64,000 nt of DNA from Monocercomonoides exilis (lineage: Eukaryota > Preaxostyla > Oxymonadida > Polymastigidae), in assembly GCA_001643675.2 (NCBI GenBank), contig LSRY02000054.1, forward strand, positions 124,001-188,000, given 5' to 3'. Under the pieces are notes generated by a model that made no database searches, was not told the DNA's origin, and saw only the letters and a program-made list of their open reading frames with translations. This document shows positions 60,222 through 64,000 of the stretch, one piece after another. A program made the position numbers and the translations under genes. The number at the start of each line of letters is the position of its first letter. Position 1 is the first letter of the stretch.

Positions 60222-61547
60222 ATGAAACATTGCATGATCACCGAGAAAATTTTGAATTTGAAAGAGATGGACAGCCTAATTGAAGAAATGAACAAGGAAG
60301 AGTTGACTTCAATTCTTGAAGATAAGTATCTTGTTGGATTCTTCAAAAAGACAAAAGAAAAACCATTATATTTGGAATATTCTGCTTCATTGCTGTCACA
60401 TTACTGTTTCCACATGCTTTTAAAAAATATACGGAAAAATGATTTTAGTACAGGAATTTGGAAAATCATGCTCATGAAGATGATAATTGATGAAGAGAAG
60501 AAAGAAGAAAACAATGAAAAATTATTAACTGATCTTTCTGAATGTTATTTATTTATCTGTGATGATGAGAGCTTTGAGTCAGAAGTTTCGCTTTCAACTT
60601 GCGTATCTTTATTGTTGAAATGTGTGTTATGCGAAGAGAAAAGGAGAAAAACGCAAAAAGAAGTGGAAAGAGCTTTGCTGGCTTTGAGTAACATTCCAAA
60701 TAATCAGGTGAGCTAACAATTTTGAATTTATTTGAATTAGCAAAATATTATTTTCTCGTTTATCTTCATTATTTATATATTATTAAAAAAAAAAAAAAAG
60801 AATGTGATGAATGAGCAGTATCTGAATGAAATTAAAGAAATCATCAAGCAGCATCAACAGAATCACAACCTCACCCAGCTTTCCTATCAATCTGCTTGGA
60901 AAATATTGATTAATAGTTCACGTTTCACAGATACGATTGTTGCAAATGCTGAAGAATTTCATTTTGTGAAAGAAGCAACAATAGAGATGAAAGAACTTAT
61001 CGAAAAAGTTGATTGGACAAAAAAGGAAAAAGAATTGGATGACAAAAAAGAAATATGCGTACTAAGAAGATGGTGTATCTCTCTGGAAAGCTATTTTCAG
61101 TACTGCCAACTTCAAGGCGCAGAAGGCTTGGAATTGTTTTCGTTAATAATAATCATGTGCAGAGTTACGAAAAACAAACATCGTGAAATATTTCAAGAGT
61201 GTCTTTATCTTTATGAAACGATAGCGCATTCGAAAGCAATTCAAATAGAAGATTTGGCGAGCTGTGGGGCTGTTGATTATGCTCTTGAAGAAATTCTTTG
61301 TTCAACGTTAGACATATGTGTATTTGCGAATATTCTGCGATTTTTTGACTGCCTTATAAAAAAATTGAATGGAAAAGAAAATGATGAAAAACTGATTTGG
61401 AAGAAGAGTAAAAGGGAGAAAATGGAAAAGCTTGAGGAAGAAGGATTTGAAGACACAGCCATAAGCGTCTATTTGGAACTGTTTTATGACTGGTACGAGA
61501 GTTATTCATTGAGAAATATGTTCAACATTTTTGGTATTGTTGGATGA
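60222..61547 (+). CDS. All-helical protein of an expanded oxymonad-type family
   Basis: Exon 1 (60222-60707) ends SNIPNNQ. A 93-nt intron (60708-60800, GTGAGC...AAAG, phase 0) leads to exon 2 (60801-61547, TGA), for 410 aa from ATG 60222. An in-frame splice acceptor just upstream means the true start may be earlier. The protein is almost entirely amphipathic helix, with recognisable blocks KMIIDEEKKEENNEKLL, EVERALLALSNI, LTQLSYQSAWKILI, EATIEMKELIEKVDW and LEEEGFEDTAISVY. I associate this layout with a multi-copy family in Monocercomonoides-like genomes; an ARM/HEAT-like fold is possible. Biochemical function is unknown. It faces a paralogue tail-to-tail. Confidence 0.75.
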
Positions 61548-61852
61548 AAAAGTTAATATTGAATATTTGGAAATTTTGTTTTATCGAAATAATGTCAAAC
61601 ATTTTGAGATGTTGATTGAAATCTTTCATTTGTTGATTTGACAATTCTGATTTCAGTTCTTTTTTTTTTTTTCTTTTCCTGAGATCCATCCTGAATGTTA
61701 TGAAATTTGTAATTGAAAGTATTTTCAAAAATGGTTCAACAGCAACATCAGTTAAAATTCATTCAGTCTCAGTTTTTGAATTTTTTTTTTTCGTTTTCAA
61801 TTTTGAAACTTTTTTTTAAAGAAATTTTTTGTTTTGGGGTTGAGATATGTCT

Positions 61853-63118
61853 TTATTCAAAATCAACACATTCATCATAAAAAAATTCACTTGCAAAATC
61901 AAGACTGAAAAATGTTGACAATCGATGAAAAAAATATCTCTGAAGTTTTGCAGAAGCAAAGCTTGTAATAATGTCTTCAAATCCATCTTCCTCCAGTCTT
62001 TTGAATAATTCTCTCTTTGTTGCCTTCAGTTCGACAGAATTGAATTTTTTGAATTTAATACCCAGTTTGCATGAGATAACTTCAAAAAAATGTAAGCAGT
62101 TCATGCGAAGTTTCTCATTGAACGTGTGCTCGTAAATCTCCTCCAAAGCAACATCAAGAACTCCTCCAAGCATTCGCTCAGCCACGCTCACAGAATTAAA
62201 GTTTGCCATTGCATCAAAAATATTAACGCAGGAACTGATAATTCTTTTCATCCCTTTTTTGCTGCTCTGCATAGTCTAACGAGGCAAGCGATAAGTTGTG
62301 AATTTTCTTCTTTTTTGTTCACGCAGCAATTCGAAAAAAACGCATCAAGAAAACTGAGCCATCTCATTATTATCCAAACCTCTTTTATTGTTCCGAGTTA
62401 TTTTGCATTTTTATTCCAATTAACCTTTCGTATCAACTTCTCCAATTCTTTTCTTGCTTCATTCTTAAAATTCAATTCATTGACGATAATATCTTTCAAA
62501 CTTCTGCCATATCTTAACCTATCCACAAGAATAGTCCAAACAGACTGATAAGCAAGTTGAGTTAGATAATGATGCATCTGTTGATATCGAATGATTTCTA
62601 TTCTCTCTTCCAAGCATTGTTTTTTTTCAAAAAGCTGAAAAAGAAAGGAAGGAAAATTTCAATCAACGAAAAAGAAAAAAGAGAATTCAAACAACAAATG
62701 AGTTCATGCCACTCAAAGCCAACAAAGCCATTTCCACATCTTATTGCATCTCTTCGCTTTTGTCCCTGTTCAAAGCAACGTTCAAAAGATGAGATACACA
62801 CACTGTCAGAATCTTGTTTATTTTGCCAACTTTTAGCAAAAGAAAGAATTCACAAAGTTCAATCAGCTTCTTTTCGTCTTTTTCTTTCTTTTTCATGTCT
62901 TCATCAATGATCATCTCCTCAAATCTTTCGTAAAACGAAGATTCTTCAACTCCATAAATCTGCGAGAATTTCAATACCTTGTTATATCCAAAGTGTTTCA
63001 ACAGCACGAGTGAGTCATTCATCAAAAGCTTCTTTTCTTCAATCATTTTGTGCATATTGTCAAAATCTTTGATTGTTAAAAGATATTCCAAATCAATTTC
63101 ATCTATTTCATTAAGCAT
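61853..63118 (-). pseudogene. Broken paralogue of the helical protein at 60.2 kb
   Basis: ATG 63118 begins MLNEIDEIDLEYLL; exon 1 ends at 62696, the intron is 62695-62635 (61 nt, GTTGTT...TTTCAG), and exon 2 runs to TAA at 61853. Blocks align with the plus-strand paralogue: FEEMIIDEDMKKKEKDEKKL, DVEMALLALSG, LTQLAYQSVWTILV, ELEKLIRKVNWNK, LDVALEEI and LEEDGFEDIITSF. TAA 62741 (between EEMQ and DVEMALL) and TAA 62398 (between NKNAK and LGTIKE) fall where the relative has Lys/Glu-type residues, so AAA-to-TAA or GAA-to-TAA mutation is likely. A 1-nt shift lies in an A/G run near 62262. In the standard code it is not functional. Confidence 0.75.
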
Positions 63119-64000
63119 TCAAGCCAATTCTTGAACCTTCTTTATTTTTTTTTTTTTGTTCTGCTTTTTTAAAGAATTTCATCAAAAAAATATTTTTCTC
63201 AATTATTTTTTTTTTAAAATAAGAAAACTCATATTGAAAAACGAAAAACTGCAATTATAATAATAAATGAATACCAAAGAATCTTTCGACTAATGAATCT
63301 GTTGCATAATTGTTATGGTTTACAGTCCATATTTAACCATTTTGGTTTCATTGTTAAAAATTGAATTGTCAAGTGGAAATTCATAACATCAAAACACGTT
63401 CAAGTGTACGCAAACTTTTTTATGCTTTCCTCCCATCTGCGTGCAAATCGAGCTCAAATGAAAATAGTTTTAAAATTCTTTCCTTTTGAACTTTCAAAAT
63501 GGGAATGCTTTAGATCTAATTCTAGAATATGGAACGGAATTCTTTCATAATGAAAAATTCAATGATTTGTTCCAGACTTTTTTTGCAATCGCATAATTAC
63601 AAAACTAATATTGGAGTGCAATTTTGAATATTGAAATATTAAAAAGTTGAAAAAATCTTTGAAAGAATTGTGTGGAACAAAATTCATAAAGCAAAAAATT
63701 TCTTCTCAAATGAAGTTATCTGATTCCTTCATTTAAATGTCATTTATTGGTAAATAAGAGAAAGAAAGTTTATGAAAATGGTGAAAATATCTGCTATTGA
63801 ATGAATCTGAGAAGAATTGAGCTCAAAGAATCTTATGCTGTCTTCGAAATGAACACAAAATGCAGAAAAATGCTGAATATAGTTTTGCTGTTCAAAGAGG
63901 GATTTTAAGAAGAGATTGAAAAACAATGCTCTTAGCTAACAGTTTTTATGATTCGAAGATTTAACAATTTAAGAAAGAACGGCCAAGAGAAAAATGAGTT
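63119..64000. other. AT-rich right edge, no gene seen
   Basis: Only a 60-codon Phe/Ser-rich minus ORF (63744-63926) is present, with no recognisable family and no splice context. Nothing can be supported here. Confidence 0.5.

Overview
The window looks like nuclear DNA of an AT-rich, intron-bearing anaerobic protist, most likely an oxymonad (Preaxostyla) close to Monocercomonoides. This rests on protein architecture recognised by eye, not on a search. The signs are very long secreted/membrane proteins with Cys- and Gly-rich beta-helix repeats, a transmembrane helix and a degenerate protein-kinase tail, a family of all-helical proteins I associate with this group, short GT..AG introns of 48-112 nt, and DIRS-type tyrosine-recombinase retroelements. 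The long host genes read through in the standard genetic code.

Layout. 0-12.3 kb: gene-poor, AT-rich DNA packed with decayed mobile elements. It holds a 41-bp tandem repeat, two fold-back elements, a Merlin/ISXO2-like transposase remnant, a pogo-like transposase remnant, MITE-like inverted repeats, and an old minus-strand DIRS-like retroelement (8.2-10.6 kb). 12.27-36.72 kb: one giant, nearly perfect palindrome with arms of about 12.2 kb and a loop of only 12 nt. Each arm carries a copy of the same ~2,580-aa beta-helix/transmembrane/pseudokinase gene, transcribed outward. The centre lies in a fold-back element whose relatives sit at 2.8-3.2 kb and 5.3-5.7 kb. 37.29-39.79 kb: a pogo-like DNA transposon with 42-bp terminal inverted repeats. 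40.61-46.66 kb: a structurally complete, GC-richer DIRS-like retrotransposon with gag, RT-RNase H and tyrosine recombinase, 98-bp inverted terminal repeats and an internal end-junction region. 46.7-47.3 kb: MITE and transposon-end fragments. 47.6-53.5 kb: two divergent host genes, a type I membrane beta-helix protein (minus) and a multi-pass membrane protein with a possible F-box N-terminus (plus). 56.3-59.5 kb: a choline-transporter-like (CTL/SLC44) protein (minus). 60.2-63.1 kb: two tail-to-tail paralogues of an all-helical family, the second one broken.

The host genes form no obvious pathway. Their common theme is the cell surface: two beta-helix receptors, a CTL transporter and a multi-TM protein. 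The two most notable results are the palindrome centred on a dispersed fold-back element, and the in-frame stops of the DIRS and pogo elements. These stops are nearly all TAA/TAG, which could reflect a code with TAA/TAG = Gln (known in the oxymonad Streblomastix strix) or ordinary decay. Exact exon borders, starts and several short ORFs are uncertain, and homopolymer indels suggest residual sequencing error.
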